A stretch of 37,497 nt of DNA from Dehalococcoidia bacterium (GTDB lineage Bacteria; Chloroflexota; Dehalococcoidia; UBA2247; RBG-13-53-26), in the NCBI GenBank assembly GCA_030372995.1, contig JAUCPZ010000346.1, positions 1-37,497 on the forward strand, in the 5' to 3' direction. The position numbers were made by a program, and so were the translations under genes. Numbering within the stretch: position 1 is the first letter of the stretch; each line of letters opens with the position of its first letter. Shown piece after piece: positions 16,798 through 24,870 of this stretch. The notes beneath the pieces are model-generated. The model was not told the DNA's origin. It saw nothing but the letters and a program-made list of their open reading frames with translations, and searched no databases.

Positions 16798-18036
16798 TCA
16801 CCCCGCCCCGTCAACCACCCCCTCCCGCTGGAACCGGTCGATCTCAGCGTCACTGTAGCCGCCGATGTCTCTCAGAATCTCCCTTGTGTGCTCGCCCAGC
16901 TTTGGCGCCGTGAAACCGGGGTTGGCGGGCGTCCCGCTGAACTCGACGGGATAGCCCGGCACCTTGATGTTTCCGAACAGGCGGTGAGTGGTATCGATGA
17001 CGTAGTCGTTGGCCGTCGCCTGAGGATCCTTGACTGATTCCAGCGCCGTATTCACTGGCGAGCAGAAGACATCGCGTTCCGCCAGAAGACGGAGCCATTC
17101 GTCGCGCGGCCTGGTAATGAAGACCGTGTCCAGGAAGGCGATGAAGTCCTCGCGGTTCTCGAATCTCTTGTCGCGGTTTTCGAACCGGGCATCGTGCTCC
17201 AGCTCCGGGTGGCCGATGGCGAGGCAGAAGTTCCGCCACGCGGTGGGGTGGTGGGCCACCGTCATGCACAGCCACTTGCCGTCCTGGCATTGGTAAAAGT
17301 TGCGCAGCGGGTCAGTGGACTTGCGCTGGTGGCGCGGCACGTCCGCCTCCAGGATGAGGGCATTGAGAACGTTGAAGTACTGGAGGAACATGGCCGAGCT
17401 GAGAAGGGAAACCTTCACTTCCTGTCCCAGGCCGGTGCGCTCCCTGGCATACAGCGCCGTCAGAATCGCATGGCTGGCGGTTATGGCCGTGATCTGGTCT
17501 ATCAGGCCGAACTGTGCAATCAGGGGAGGCATGTCCGGCTCGCCGGCACAGTACATGAAGCCTGACTTGGCCTGGCCCAGGAAATCAAAACCGCCGGCGT
17601 TCCTTTCAGGGCCTTTCGACCCGAAAGCAGACACTGAGGCATATATCAGCCGGGGGTTGATCTTCTTCAGGTCGGCATATGTCATACGCATGTTTTCCAC
17701 GGCGTTGATGCGGAAATTGGTCATGAAGATGTCGCACTTGGACACGAGGCGGTAGGCGATCTGCCTGCCTGATTCCTTGCTCATGTCCAAAGCAATGCTC
17801 TTCTTGTGGCGGTTGGTGCCTTCGTAAAAGAGGCTGTGCCCGTCCTTGGCCACCGGAAAGTTTCCGAAGCGAACGAGCATCCGTATGGGGTCGCCGCTCT
17901 TGGGCAGCTCTATCTTGATGACTTCGGCTCCGAGGTCGCCCAAGATCGCCAGCGCCCCGGGGCCGGCGTGGAACGCTCCCCATTCCAGCGCCCGGATGCC
18001 CTTCAGGGGCGGGTTTCCGGTATGATCATCACCCAT
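16798..18036 (-). CDS. Class III (CaiB/Frc) acyl-CoA transferase
   Basis: 412 residues. It moves CoA between an acyl-CoA and a free acid. N-terminal LKGIRALEWGAFHAGPGALAILGDLGAEVIKIE, the SIALDMSKESG segment, IYASVSAFG and GGFDFLGQAKSG (with the catalytic-Asp region) match the CaiB/BaiF/Frc family, and the C-terminal APKLGEHTREIL is the usual end. The exact substrate cannot be told; close neighbours are unrelated. The start MGDDHTGNPPLKG has a weak GGAGCC 12 nt upstream. It fits the acyl-CoA theme of the window, with four acyl-CoA synthetase alpha genes nearby. Confidence 0.93.
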   Translation of the reverse strand: MGDDHTGNPPLKGIRALEWGAFHAGPGALAILGDLGAEVIKIELPKSGDPIRMLVRFGNFPVAKDGHSLFYEGTNRHKKSIALDMSKESGRQIAYRLVSKCDIFMTNFRINAVENMRMTYADLKKINPRLIYASVSAFGSKGPERNAGGFDFLGQAKSGFMYCAGEPDMPPLIAQFGLIDQITAITASHAILTALYARERTGLGQEVKVSLLSSAMFLQYFNVLNALILEADVPRHQRKSTDPLRNFYQCQDGKWLCMTVAHHPTAWRNFCLAIGHPELEHDARFENRDKRFENREDFIAFLDTVFITRPRDEWLRLLAERDVFCSPVNTALESVKDPQATANDYVIDTTHRLFGNIKVPGYPVEFSGTPANPGFTAPKLGEHTREILRDIGGYSDAEIDRFQREGVVDGAG

Positions 18037-18154
18037 AGCTCGTGATAGGCTCCTTCACGGAATTGGCGACGCGGCACGCGCCGAACGAAATCGCCTTAGG
18101 AAATGGTATTCTTGCGGCTGTGGTGGGGTCAAGGCGCACGGATTACAGCCAAGC

Positions 18155-19060
18155 TCAGGCTGAAGCTGCAGCAGCGAAGCGCGGATCATGCCGGGCGGCT
18201 TTGACTGCCTTGAGGGCGCTCCTCTCCTTGTCCTTGATCTCCAGCATGACGTCGAAGTCGAGGGGGCTGGTCTCGGCGAGGAAGCGCCGGAAGCGCCGGA
18301 TGTCGATGGAAGCGGCATGGCTCCTGGTGAATCCAGCCCCGGCCGGCTGGCTGTAGTCCACCATGGGAGGCCCGTCCGCCTTACTCCACGTTTGCGCAGC
18401 GAGGTGCAATGTCTCTGCCGCACTCTCCCCGCGGTTGTGAACCTGGTGATGGAAGGCATCGAACAGGACCGGGATTCCTGTTTCCTCGCTCAGCCACAGG
18501 CAATCAGCGACGGCATACACCCTGTCGTCGTTCTCCACCACCAGACGTTTCTTGATGTCGGTGTTGAGTGCCTTGTAGCGCCTGGCGAACCGGGACAGGC
18601 TTTCCCTGCGGTCTCCGTAAAGGCCACCGACGTGGAGCTGAATCTTGGCCGAGCGGTCCAGACCCATCATGTCGAGCACGTCGGCATGGTAGGCCAGTTC
18701 GCGGATGCCGTTCTCCACCGTTTCCTCGCTTGGGGAATTGATGACGATGAACTGGTCGGGGTGCATCGATATGCGCATCGCATGCCGTGTCACCATCCGT
18801 CCGATCTCCGCAAACCGGTCCCTGAAGTACCTCTGCCAGTCGAAGCGGCAGATTGGGTGGGAGGCAAAGGGAACAAGATCAGAGGTGATGCGGAAGAAGA
18901 GGAGGTTGTTGCGGGCGTTGAATTCCAAGATCCGCGCCAGGCAATCCAAGTTGCCCTGCACTGTCGATACCAGGCGTTCCTCTGAATAGGACTTCAGACG
19001 GAACGTTCTGCCCGATCGGCAGCCGATGGAGGTGTTGATGCACGGGTAACCGATTCTCAT
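18155..19060 (-). CDS. uvsE: UV damage endonuclease UvsE/UVDE
   Basis: 301 residues from ATG 19058-19060 (MRIGYPCINTSIGC); a longer frame to 19201 overlaps the protease gene and lacks similarity. UvsE nicks DNA 5' of UV photoproducts and abasic sites using a three-metal TIM-barrel centre. Metal ligands are visible in SMHPDQF (99-104), LHVGG (142-146), VVENDD (174-179), FDAFHHQVH (200-208) and LEIKDKE (273-279). Length is normal for the bacterial enzyme. It lies 37 bp downstream of the M50 protease gene on the same strand. No SOS-box-like site is obvious. Confidence 0.92.
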   Translation of the reverse strand: MRIGYPCINTSIGCRSGRTFRLKSYSEERLVSTVQGNLDCLARILEFNARNNLLFFRITSDLVPFASHPICRFDWQRYFRDRFAEIGRMVTRHAMRISMHPDQFIVINSPSEETVENGIRELAYHADVLDMMGLDRSAKIQLHVGGLYGDRRESLSRFARRYKALNTDIKKRLVVENDDRVYAVADCLWLSEETGIPVLFDAFHHQVHNRGESAAETLHLAAQTWSKADGPPMVDYSQPAGAGFTRSHAASIDIRRFRRFLAETSPLDFDVMLEIKDKERSALKAVKAARHDPRFAAAASA

Positions 19061-19097
19061 TCTTCGACTTGTGCGGTCCTGCGGCCAAAGTGCCGGA

Positions 19098-20225
19098 CTA
19101 CACACCCAGCTCGCCGCGGAGATGGATGAAGGAGAGCAGGTTGTCGCGGGCCACCATGCCGACGATGTTGTGGTCCTGGACAACGGGCAACTGGTTGACA
19201 TCCTCGTCAGTGAGGAGGGACATCACGCTGGACAGGTCGTCGTCTGGGCGCACCTGCTTCACCTTGTCAATGGGAGTCATGATCTCCCTGACGCTTCTAA
19301 CGGGCCAGTACTTGCGGTCGACGATCCTGACATTGTGGACGGTCACCAATCCCAGTACCCGCCCGAAGTCTACGACCGGGAAGCAGCGGCGCCCGGAGGT
19401 CAGGAAGTGATCATTCACCAGTTGTTCCACAGTGAGACTGGCCGGCACAGCCTGACAGTCGCGGTTCATAACCTCATGGACCTTGTGCCCCTGCAGGATG
19501 TCCTGGATGGCGATCTGGCGGTAGCTACCCACGGCGGCGTTCTCCAGGATCCAGCCGATCAGCGCCAGCCAGAGGCCGTTGGACCAGAAACCCGCGAAGA
19601 TGAGGGCGAGACCGCCGAAGATGAACAGATAGCCGACGCCGCGCCCAATGAGGGAGGCGATCCTGGTGGAACTGCGCAGGTTCCGGGAACGCCACCAGAC
19701 GATGGAACGCAGTACCCGACCGCCGTCCATGGGAAAGCCGGGGATCATGTTGAAGCCTGCCAGTACTATGTTTATATACCCCAGCCAGAAAGCTATACCA
19801 GCCACGGGAGACACCGAGTCCCGGGTGGCGAAGAAGATGCCCCAGCATGCTCCTCCGATGACCAGGCTGGTGAGTGGACCGACGATTGCCAGACGGAACT
19901 CGGTGCCGGGTGATCTTGGCTCCTCGGTGAGCTGCGACACTCCTCCGAAGATAAACAGGGTGATGCCGCTGACGTTCAGGCCGGTTGCCTTCGCCATCAG
20001 GCTGTGCGCCAGCTCATGGGCCAGCACGGAGGCGAAGAAGAGGATGCTGGTGACCGCGCCGACTATCCAGCGGGTGGCGACGCTCCAGTCTTCGTACTCT
20101 TCCACACCGGTGAAGTACTGGCTGGCCAGGATCCAGGTGATCAGGCCGAACATGATGAACCACGACCAGTGCAGCCTCACTGTGATGCCGAAGAAGCGCC
20201 CGATCGGTATCCCGCCGCTTACCAT
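19098..20225 (-). CDS. Site-2 protease family (M50) membrane metalloprotease with two CBS domains
   Basis: 375 residues from ATG 20223-20225 (MVSGGIPIGRFFGI), with GAGGAG about 10 nt upstream; the further open frame to 20399 is not coding-like. The HELAH zinc motif is at 70-74 and the second ligand motif NMIPGFPMDGGR at 159-170 in a multi-helix membrane core. Two CBS domains follow (about 247-375), including VHEVMNRD and VREIMTPIDKV, likely binding adenine nucleotides. The family cleaves membrane-embedded substrates such as anti-sigma factors. The substrate is unknown. Confidence 0.93.
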   Translation of the reverse strand: MVSGGIPIGRFFGITVRLHWSWFIMFGLITWILASQYFTGVEEYEDWSVATRWIVGAVTSILFFASVLAHELAHSLMAKATGLNVSGITLFIFGGVSQLTEEPRSPGTEFRLAIVGPLTSLVIGGACWGIFFATRDSVSPVAGIAFWLGYINIVLAGFNMIPGFPMDGGRVLRSIVWWRSRNLRSSTRIASLIGRGVGYLFIFGGLALIFAGFWSNGLWLALIGWILENAAVGSYRQIAIQDILQGHKVHEVMNRDCQAVPASLTVEQLVNDHFLTSGRRCFPVVDFGRVLGLVTVHNVRIVDRKYWPVRSVREIMTPIDKVKQVRPDDDLSSVMSLLTDEDVNQLPVVQDHNIVGMVARDNLLSFIHLRGELGV

Positions 20226-20317
20226 TGCTGTCGTTCTCCTCTGGTTGAGGTCAGGCCGCCATGATGCTATGCCGCCCGCATTCCCCGCCCGAGTGTCTGC
20301 CTCTAAGATACCACAAT

Positions 20318-20347
20318 TTGGTTCGGGCATTGCGGAAACGTTAGAAT
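20318..20347 (+). promoter_or_regulatory. Promoter for acyl-CoA synthetase alpha gene
   Basis: TTGGTT at 20318-20323, an 18-bp spacer and TAGAAT at 20342-20347. An ATG at 20352 lies 4 nt after the -10; a GTG at 20394 has a proper ribosome site. Confidence 0.45.
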
Positions 20348-20393
20348 AGACATGCCCCCATCCTCCAGCAGGGAGTGGGGAGAGGAATGTGCA

Positions 20394-21833
20394 GTGCAAA
20401 GCGGATTGTCCAAGAAGCAGTTAGAGCAGTTTGAGCGCATATTCTATCCGCGCTCCATAGCCGTGGCCGGGGCCTCCACCGACCAGCGCAAGATGGGCTA
20501 CCAGTGGGTGGCCGGCCTCCTGTCCGCGGGCTATAAGGGTGTGGTCTACCCCGTCAACCCGGGCGGGGGCGAGATCATGAACCTCAAGATCTATCCGCGG
20601 TTGACTGACATCCCGGGGCCGGTGGACCTGGTCATTTGCTGCATCCCGCGGACCCGGGTCCTGGGTCTGCTGGATGACTGCGCCGCCAAGCAGATCGGCG
20701 CGATCTACTTCTTCACTGCCGGCTTCCGCGAGACGGGCGACCCGGAGTGGATTGCGGTGGAAGAGGAGATGGCCAGGAGGGCGCGGAAAGGCAGCTTCCG
20801 CATCATCGGGCCGAACTGCATCGGCATAAGCTGCCCCGAGCAGGGCATTCCCTACGGTCCGTCGCCACTGGTGAACAAGATCGGTTCTGCCGGCTTCATT
20901 TCGCAGAGCGGTGGTCATGCGGGCAAGATGGCGGCCATCTCGCTGACGCGCGGCATCGGCTTCAGCAAAGTGGCCAGCATCGGCAACTGTTGTGACTTGG
21001 GAGCGGCCGACTTTCTGGAGTACATGGCCTGGGATCCGAAGACAGGCATGGTCGGAATGTATCTTGAGGGGCCGCGAGACAGCGCGCGGCTGATCCAGGT
21101 TATGCGCGGGGCGACGCAGCGGAAACCGGTGTTCGTCTGGAAGGGCGGGCGGACGGCGGCCGGCGCCAGGGCAGCCAGTTCCCACACCGGGGCGCTGGCG
21201 GCCTCGCCCAGCGTGTGGTCGGGAGCCCTGCATCAGGCGGGGGCGGTGGAGGTGAACGGGCTGGACGAAATGGCGGATGCCCTGCTGCTCTACCAGTCAG
21301 TGGGCCGGCTGGAGCGTGCCAACCCGGGGATTATTTGCGGGCTGACCGATGGGGGTGGTGGGGAGGCGGTGCTTTCGGCAGATGCCTGCGCCGGACAGGG
21401 GATAGAGGTCATTCCGTTCACGGAGAAGACGCGCCGGGAGTTGCTGGGCGTGCTGGGGCAAGTGGGCAGCGTGCTGGTGAATCCGGTGGATGTCAGCCAG
21501 AGATCGGGGAACCTGCAGGCCTTCGAGAAGGCCATTGAGATTGTCGCCGCCGACTCGGACGTCGACCTCATTGCCGTTTACGAGAACGTGGACTTGCTGA
21601 TTGCGTTCTTGGGGCGGGCGCTGGCCGATGGCATGAACGAGATAGTGGCCACAGCCGGCGGCAAGTACGGCAAGCCGGTCATCGTGGTCTCCCCGCCGGG
21701 AACACTGGACAGGGAGCGGCTGGAGGTGGAGTCCAGGTTTTCGGAAGCAGGGATACCGGTCTTCCCCAGCATGGAGCGGGCGGCTAGGGCCATTGCCAAC
21801 GTGAGGCAACACTGCCGGATGCATCCCGGGTGA
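20394..21833 (+). CDS. NDP-forming acyl-CoA synthetase, alpha-type (copy A)
   Basis: About 480 residues. Domain order is a CoA-binding Rossmann domain (SIAVAGAS), then IIGPNCIGI and FISQSGGHAGK, then a succinyl-CoA-ligase-like domain with the phospho-His motif SSHTGALAAS (His264 from GTG). Such proteins move the acyl group to CoA through a phosphohistidine and need an ATP-grasp beta subunit to make ATP; none is near. Start choice: GTG 20394 with GGGAGAGGA upstream, or a leaderless ATG at 20352 (493 residues). It is more divergent from the three tandem copies at 28948-33768 than those are from each other. It is divergent from the M50 protease gene. Confidence 0.88.
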   Translation: MQSGLSKKQLEQFERIFYPRSIAVAGASTDQRKMGYQWVAGLLSAGYKGVVYPVNPGGGEIMNLKIYPRLTDIPGPVDLVICCIPRTRVLGLLDDCAAKQIGAIYFFTAGFRETGDPEWIAVEEEMARRARKGSFRIIGPNCIGISCPEQGIPYGPSPLVNKIGSAGFISQSGGHAGKMAAISLTRGIGFSKVASIGNCCDLGAADFLEYMAWDPKTGMVGMYLEGPRDSARLIQVMRGATQRKPVFVWKGGRTAAGARAASSHTGALAASPSVWSGALHQAGAVEVNGLDEMADALLLYQSVGRLERANPGIICGLTDGGGGEAVLSADACAGQGIEVIPFTEKTRRELLGVLGQVGSVLVNPVDVSQRSGNLQAFEKAIEIVAADSDVDLIAVYENVDLLIAFLGRALADGMNEIVATAGGKYGKPVIVVSPPGTLDRERLEVESRFSEAGIPVFPSMERAARAIANVRQHCRMHPG

Positions 21834-21863
21834 GCGGTCACGCGCCGAGGCTCGAATGACGAA

Positions 21864-21890
21864 GGGTCAAAGAAGTTGTCCGCTTGACCC
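21864..21890. repeat. Inverted repeat GGGTCAA/TTGACCC
   Basis: Seven-base arms at 21864-21870 and 21884-21890 with a 13-base loop, and a third GGGTCA at 21896-21901. It lies between copy A and yfcE and could be a weak hairpin or an operator. No T-run follows. Confidence 0.3.
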
Positions 21891-21974
21891 TGGATGGGTC
21901 AGGAGGCGCGACCTCTAATGATGGCCCATGGGCGAAGCGTATCCTTGTCAGAGACAGTAAAGGGCTAGCTGGAA

Positions 21975-22457
21975 ATGAAGCTGGGAATCATGTCTGACAG
22001 CCACGACAACATGCCGCTGATAGCCAAGGCGGTGGCTCTCTTCAACAAGGAGAAGGTGGACCTGGTGCTGCATGCCGGCGATATCGTCTCTCCGTTCACC
22101 AACATCGAGTTCGGCAAACTCAAGGCCAAGATGGTGGCTGTCTTCGGCAACAACGATGGTGACAAACCCTATCTGCTGAAGCGGTTCGCCGGCATCGCTG
22201 AAATGCAGGGCGACTTCAGGGAGTTGGAGGTCGGCGGCCGGAAGATCGTCCTGATGCACGAGCCCAAGTTCCTGGAAGCGTTGGCCACAGCTTCCCGCTA
22301 CGACCTGGTGGTGTATGGACACACGCACAAGGTGGAAATACGGGAGGGCAAGCCCCTCATCATCAACCCGGGCGAGACCGGTGGCTGGCTCTACGGCAAG
22401 TGCACGGTGGTAACCCTGGACCTGGAGACGATGAAGCATACCGTTCATCCGCTGTGA
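21975..22457 (+). CDS. YfcE/MJ0936-type metallophosphoesterase
   Basis: 160 residues. The calcineurin-like metal motifs are all present: SDSHDN (D-x-H), HAGDI, GNNDG, an MHE in place of GH near residue 95 and the final GHTHK. The family hydrolyses phosphodiesters in a Mn2+-dependent way; the physiological substrate is unknown. A good-length single-domain member. ATG 21975 lies after a weak GCTGGAA site. No functional link with the neighbours is evident. Confidence 0.93.
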   Translation: MKLGIMSDSHDNMPLIAKAVALFNKEKVDLVLHAGDIVSPFTNIEFGKLKAKMVAVFGNNDGDKPYLLKRFAGIAEMQGDFRELEVGGRKIVLMHEPKFLEALATASRYDLVVYGHTHKVEIREGKPLIINPGETGGWLYGKCTVVTLDLETMKHTVHPL

Positions 22458-22519
22458 CCCGGCTACGTACTGAAAGGAGCCCTGCCGGTCCTGTCTTGCC
22501 GAGCACTCCACGGTGCATG

Positions 22520-22550
22520 TTGACACGCCCTCACGGTGGCCTGCTATTAT
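22520..22550 (+). promoter_or_regulatory. Promoter of the small DUF898-like gene
   Basis: TTGACA at 22520-22525, 19-bp spacer and TGC-TATTAT (TATTAT at 22545-22550, extended -10). The leader would be about 158 nt with hairpins CACCC/GGGTG (22602-22615) and ATCCTG/CAGGAT (22625-22643). Confidence 0.5.
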
Positions 22551-22714
22551 CCTAGAAGACTGCCGCTCAGGGGCGTGTCCCTCTGGAATGCTCCTCTGAT
22601 GCACCCGCACGGGTGGTGTGGGTGATCCTGTCTGCCCCAGGATGCGGGCAAGTCGTTTGCCGAGCAGTGCAGCGCTCATGATCCGGCCCTGGTTCCGGAA
22701 GGGGGAGGAAAGAG

Positions 22715-22960
22715 ATGGCGAGTGCCTACAGATCGGTGAGGATCGTGTATGAAGGGAGAGGCCGGGACATACTTTGGTGGTGCGTCACCACCGCGTTCTT
22801 CTCCTTGATCACGCTGGGCCTATACCTGCCCGTGGCCATCAACAGGCTGGTCAGGTACATCTTCGACAACACGGAACTCCAGGTACAGGAGCAGCCGGCT
22901 TCGCAAGCCGCCGAGGTCCCGGCAAAGGAGACACCCGTCGCACAGCCGAGTGACGGCTAG
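22715..22960 (+). CDS. Small DUF898-like membrane protein
   Basis: 81 residues. It starts with a strand-like YRSVRIVYEGRGRDILWW, then a hydrophobic helix with LITLGLYLPVAINRLVRYI, a pattern shared with the repeating unit of DUF898 (YjgN-like) membrane proteins. A C-terminal Gln/Pro/Glu-rich tail follows. This is one repeat of a family that normally has several, so it may be a minimal or truncated member. A strong GGGGGAGGAAAGAG site precedes the ATG. Its promoter lies 165 bp upstream with an unusually long leader. Confidence 0.75.
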   Translation: MASAYRSVRIVYEGRGRDILWWCVTTAFFSLITLGLYLPVAINRLVRYIFDNTELQVQEQPASQAAEVPAKETPVAQPSDG

Positions 22961-23122
22961 CTGGCTGCCCCAGTGCAGCGACCGCTGGCCTCTGTGGCTG
23001 TCTGGACCACGGCCTCAACGCACAACCGTCTGCGGCAGGCATGCCTGATATAGGGTGAACGGTCTTCGCACTCCGTCACCTCCCGAGTCCAAGCCCGGGC
23101 TTTCCTCCTCTTGTGAGCCGCA

Positions 23123-23131
23123 TGGTACAAT
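23123..23131 (+). promoter_or_regulatory. Candidate extended -10 for mutL
   Basis: TGG-TACAAT, with TACAAT at 23126-23131, 21 nt before the ATG. No clear -35. Confidence 0.3.
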
Positions 23132-23152
23132 GTCGCGCAGGTAGCCCGGGCC

Positions 23153-24850
23153 ATGCCGATACGCCTTCTCTCTCCTGACGTTGTCTCCAAGATAGCTGCT
23201 GGCGAGGTAGTGGAGAGACCCGCCTCGGTGGTGAAGGAACTCATCGAGAACTCCCTAGACGCCGGCGCTTCGCAGATCGACATCGAAGCCCGGGCTGGCG
23301 GCGTGAACCTGATCCGTGTCTCAGACAACGGCACCGGCATTCCGAAGGACGAAGTGGAACTGGCCTTCCAGCACCACGCCACCAGCAAGATCGAGAGCCT
23401 GGACGATCTGGACAGCCGCACCTCGCTGGGATTCAGGGGTGAAGCACTCCACAGCATCGCCCACGTGGCACAGGTGGATATGCTCACCCGGGCTAGCGAC
23501 GATTCCTCTGGGACTTTTGTGTCCCTCCGCGGCGGTGAGGTCGCCGAACGGGGCGTGCGCGCGGCTCCCCGGGGCACGACTGTCACGGTTCGGCACCTGT
23601 TCCGCAACGTGCCGGCGAGGCTGAAGTTCCTGAAATCGGCGGCGACGGAGAGCAACCAGATATCCAACCTGGTCAGCCAGTATTGCATGGCCTTCCCCGG
23701 CGTAAAGTTCACTCTTTCCATCGATGGGCGCCAGGTGCTGCGCACGCCGGGCAGCGGCCGGCTGAGGGATGCCATCGCGGAGGTTTACGGCCTGGAGGTG
23801 GCCCAGGCAATGCTGGAGATCAAGGGGGCCGCGTCCGAGAGCGGGATGACGCCAGTGGTCAGCGGCTACACCAGCCCTCCTGCGCTCAGCCGCGCCACCC
23901 GCGGGTACGTCAGCTTCTTCGTAAATGGGCGGTGGGTGCAGAGCCGCGCTCTGGCGGGGGCGGTGGAAAGGGCATACGAGGGCTGGCTGGGCGTCAGGCG
24001 GTATCCTATCTCGGTCATCAACATCGCGATAGCGCCGCAATTCGTCGATGTCAACGTCCATCCAGCCAAGAGGGAAGTCCGCTTCTCTCAAGAGCCGCTG
24101 GTCTTCAACGCTGTTCACGGGGCGATCCGGCGGGCGCTGTCGGAGCGGGCTCCCATTCCTGAGTTCCGGGAAGCCCCGGCGTTCCCTACGGTGCCGGAAC
24201 GGGAAATGCCTTCACTACTTCGCGTCGAAAACAAGCCCGGAACCGCCGAGCCCCCATCCCCGGAACCAGCCCGCCGTGAACTGCCGATACTCCGCGTGCT
24301 GGGACAGGCATCTTTGACCTACATCATCGCCGAAGGGCCCGACGGAGTGTATCTGATCGACCAGCACGCGGCCCATGAGCGCGTGCTTTTCGAAAGAGCG
24401 CTGGCGCAGCGCAGCCGCAGAGCAGTCGATGTCCAATCCCTGTTGGAGCCGCTGCCAGTGGATCTCACCTTGAAGCAGCAAGAAACCCTCAGAACCGGGG
24501 GCGAAATGCTGTCTCAATTCGGGTTCTCCCTTGAGCCTTTCGGCGACCGAACCTATCTCGTGCGGGCTGTCCCCGCCATGCTGGCGGGCAAGAGTATATC
24601 CGAAGCGGTCAAGGAGGCCATAGACTCGCTTGACGATGAAGCTGCCGGAGCCAGCGAAGAGGAGAGGATCGCCCGCTCGCTGGCCTGTCATGGCTCGGTC
24701 CGCGCCGGGCAACTGTTGAGTCAGGAAGAAATGGGCGAACTGATCCGGCAATTGGAGAAGACCGCCTCCCCCCGCACCTGCCCCCACGGGCGCCCCACCA
24801 TGATCCACCTCAGCGCCGGCCGCCTCGAACGGGAGTTCGGGCGGGCGTAG
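23153..24850 (+). CDS. mutL: DNA mismatch repair protein MutL with endonuclease motifs
   Basis: 565 residues. N-terminal GHKL ATPase: ELIENSLDAGA (29-39), DNGTGIP (58-64), HHATSKI (74-80) and GFRGEAL (93-99). A short linker (about 330-375) rich in Pro/Glu follows. The C-terminal dimerisation domain carries the endonuclease motif DQHAAHERVLFE (403-414), plus ACHGSVRAGQ and CPHGRP. These are the zinc and metal ligands of nicking MutL, so it likely belongs to a MutH-less system. MutS is not in the window. ATG 23153 matches the family N-terminus. It converges with the M20 peptidase gene. Confidence 0.97.
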   Translation: MPIRLLSPDVVSKIAAGEVVERPASVVKELIENSLDAGASQIDIEARAGGVNLIRVSDNGTGIPKDEVELAFQHHATSKIESLDDLDSRTSLGFRGEALHSIAHVAQVDMLTRASDDSSGTFVSLRGGEVAERGVRAAPRGTTVTVRHLFRNVPARLKFLKSAATESNQISNLVSQYCMAFPGVKFTLSIDGRQVLRTPGSGRLRDAIAEVYGLEVAQAMLEIKGAASESGMTPVVSGYTSPPALSRATRGYVSFFVNGRWVQSRALAGAVERAYEGWLGVRRYPISVINIAIAPQFVDVNVHPAKREVRFSQEPLVFNAVHGAIRRALSERAPIPEFREAPAFPTVPEREMPSLLRVENKPGTAEPPSPEPARRELPILRVLGQASLTYIIAEGPDGVYLIDQHAAHERVLFERALAQRSRRAVDVQSLLEPLPVDLTLKQQETLRTGGEMLSQFGFSLEPFGDRTYLVRAVPAMLAGKSISEAVKEAIDSLDDEAAGASEEERIARSLACHGSVRAGQLLSQEEMGELIRQLEKTASPRTCPHGRPTMIHLSAGRLEREFGRA

Positions 24851-24870
24851 CTGCAAGACCTTAGCCCCTT

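Noticed and set aside
18188-18985. 265-residue plus-strand ORF opposite uvsE
   Set aside because: An antisense shadow of uvsE; the minus frame has all the metal-ligand motifs.
20352-20393. Upstream start of copy A at ATG 20352
   Set aside because: Not excluded, but the GTG at 20394 has a clear GGGAGAGGA site, whereas ATG 20352 would need leaderless translation; left as an alternative.
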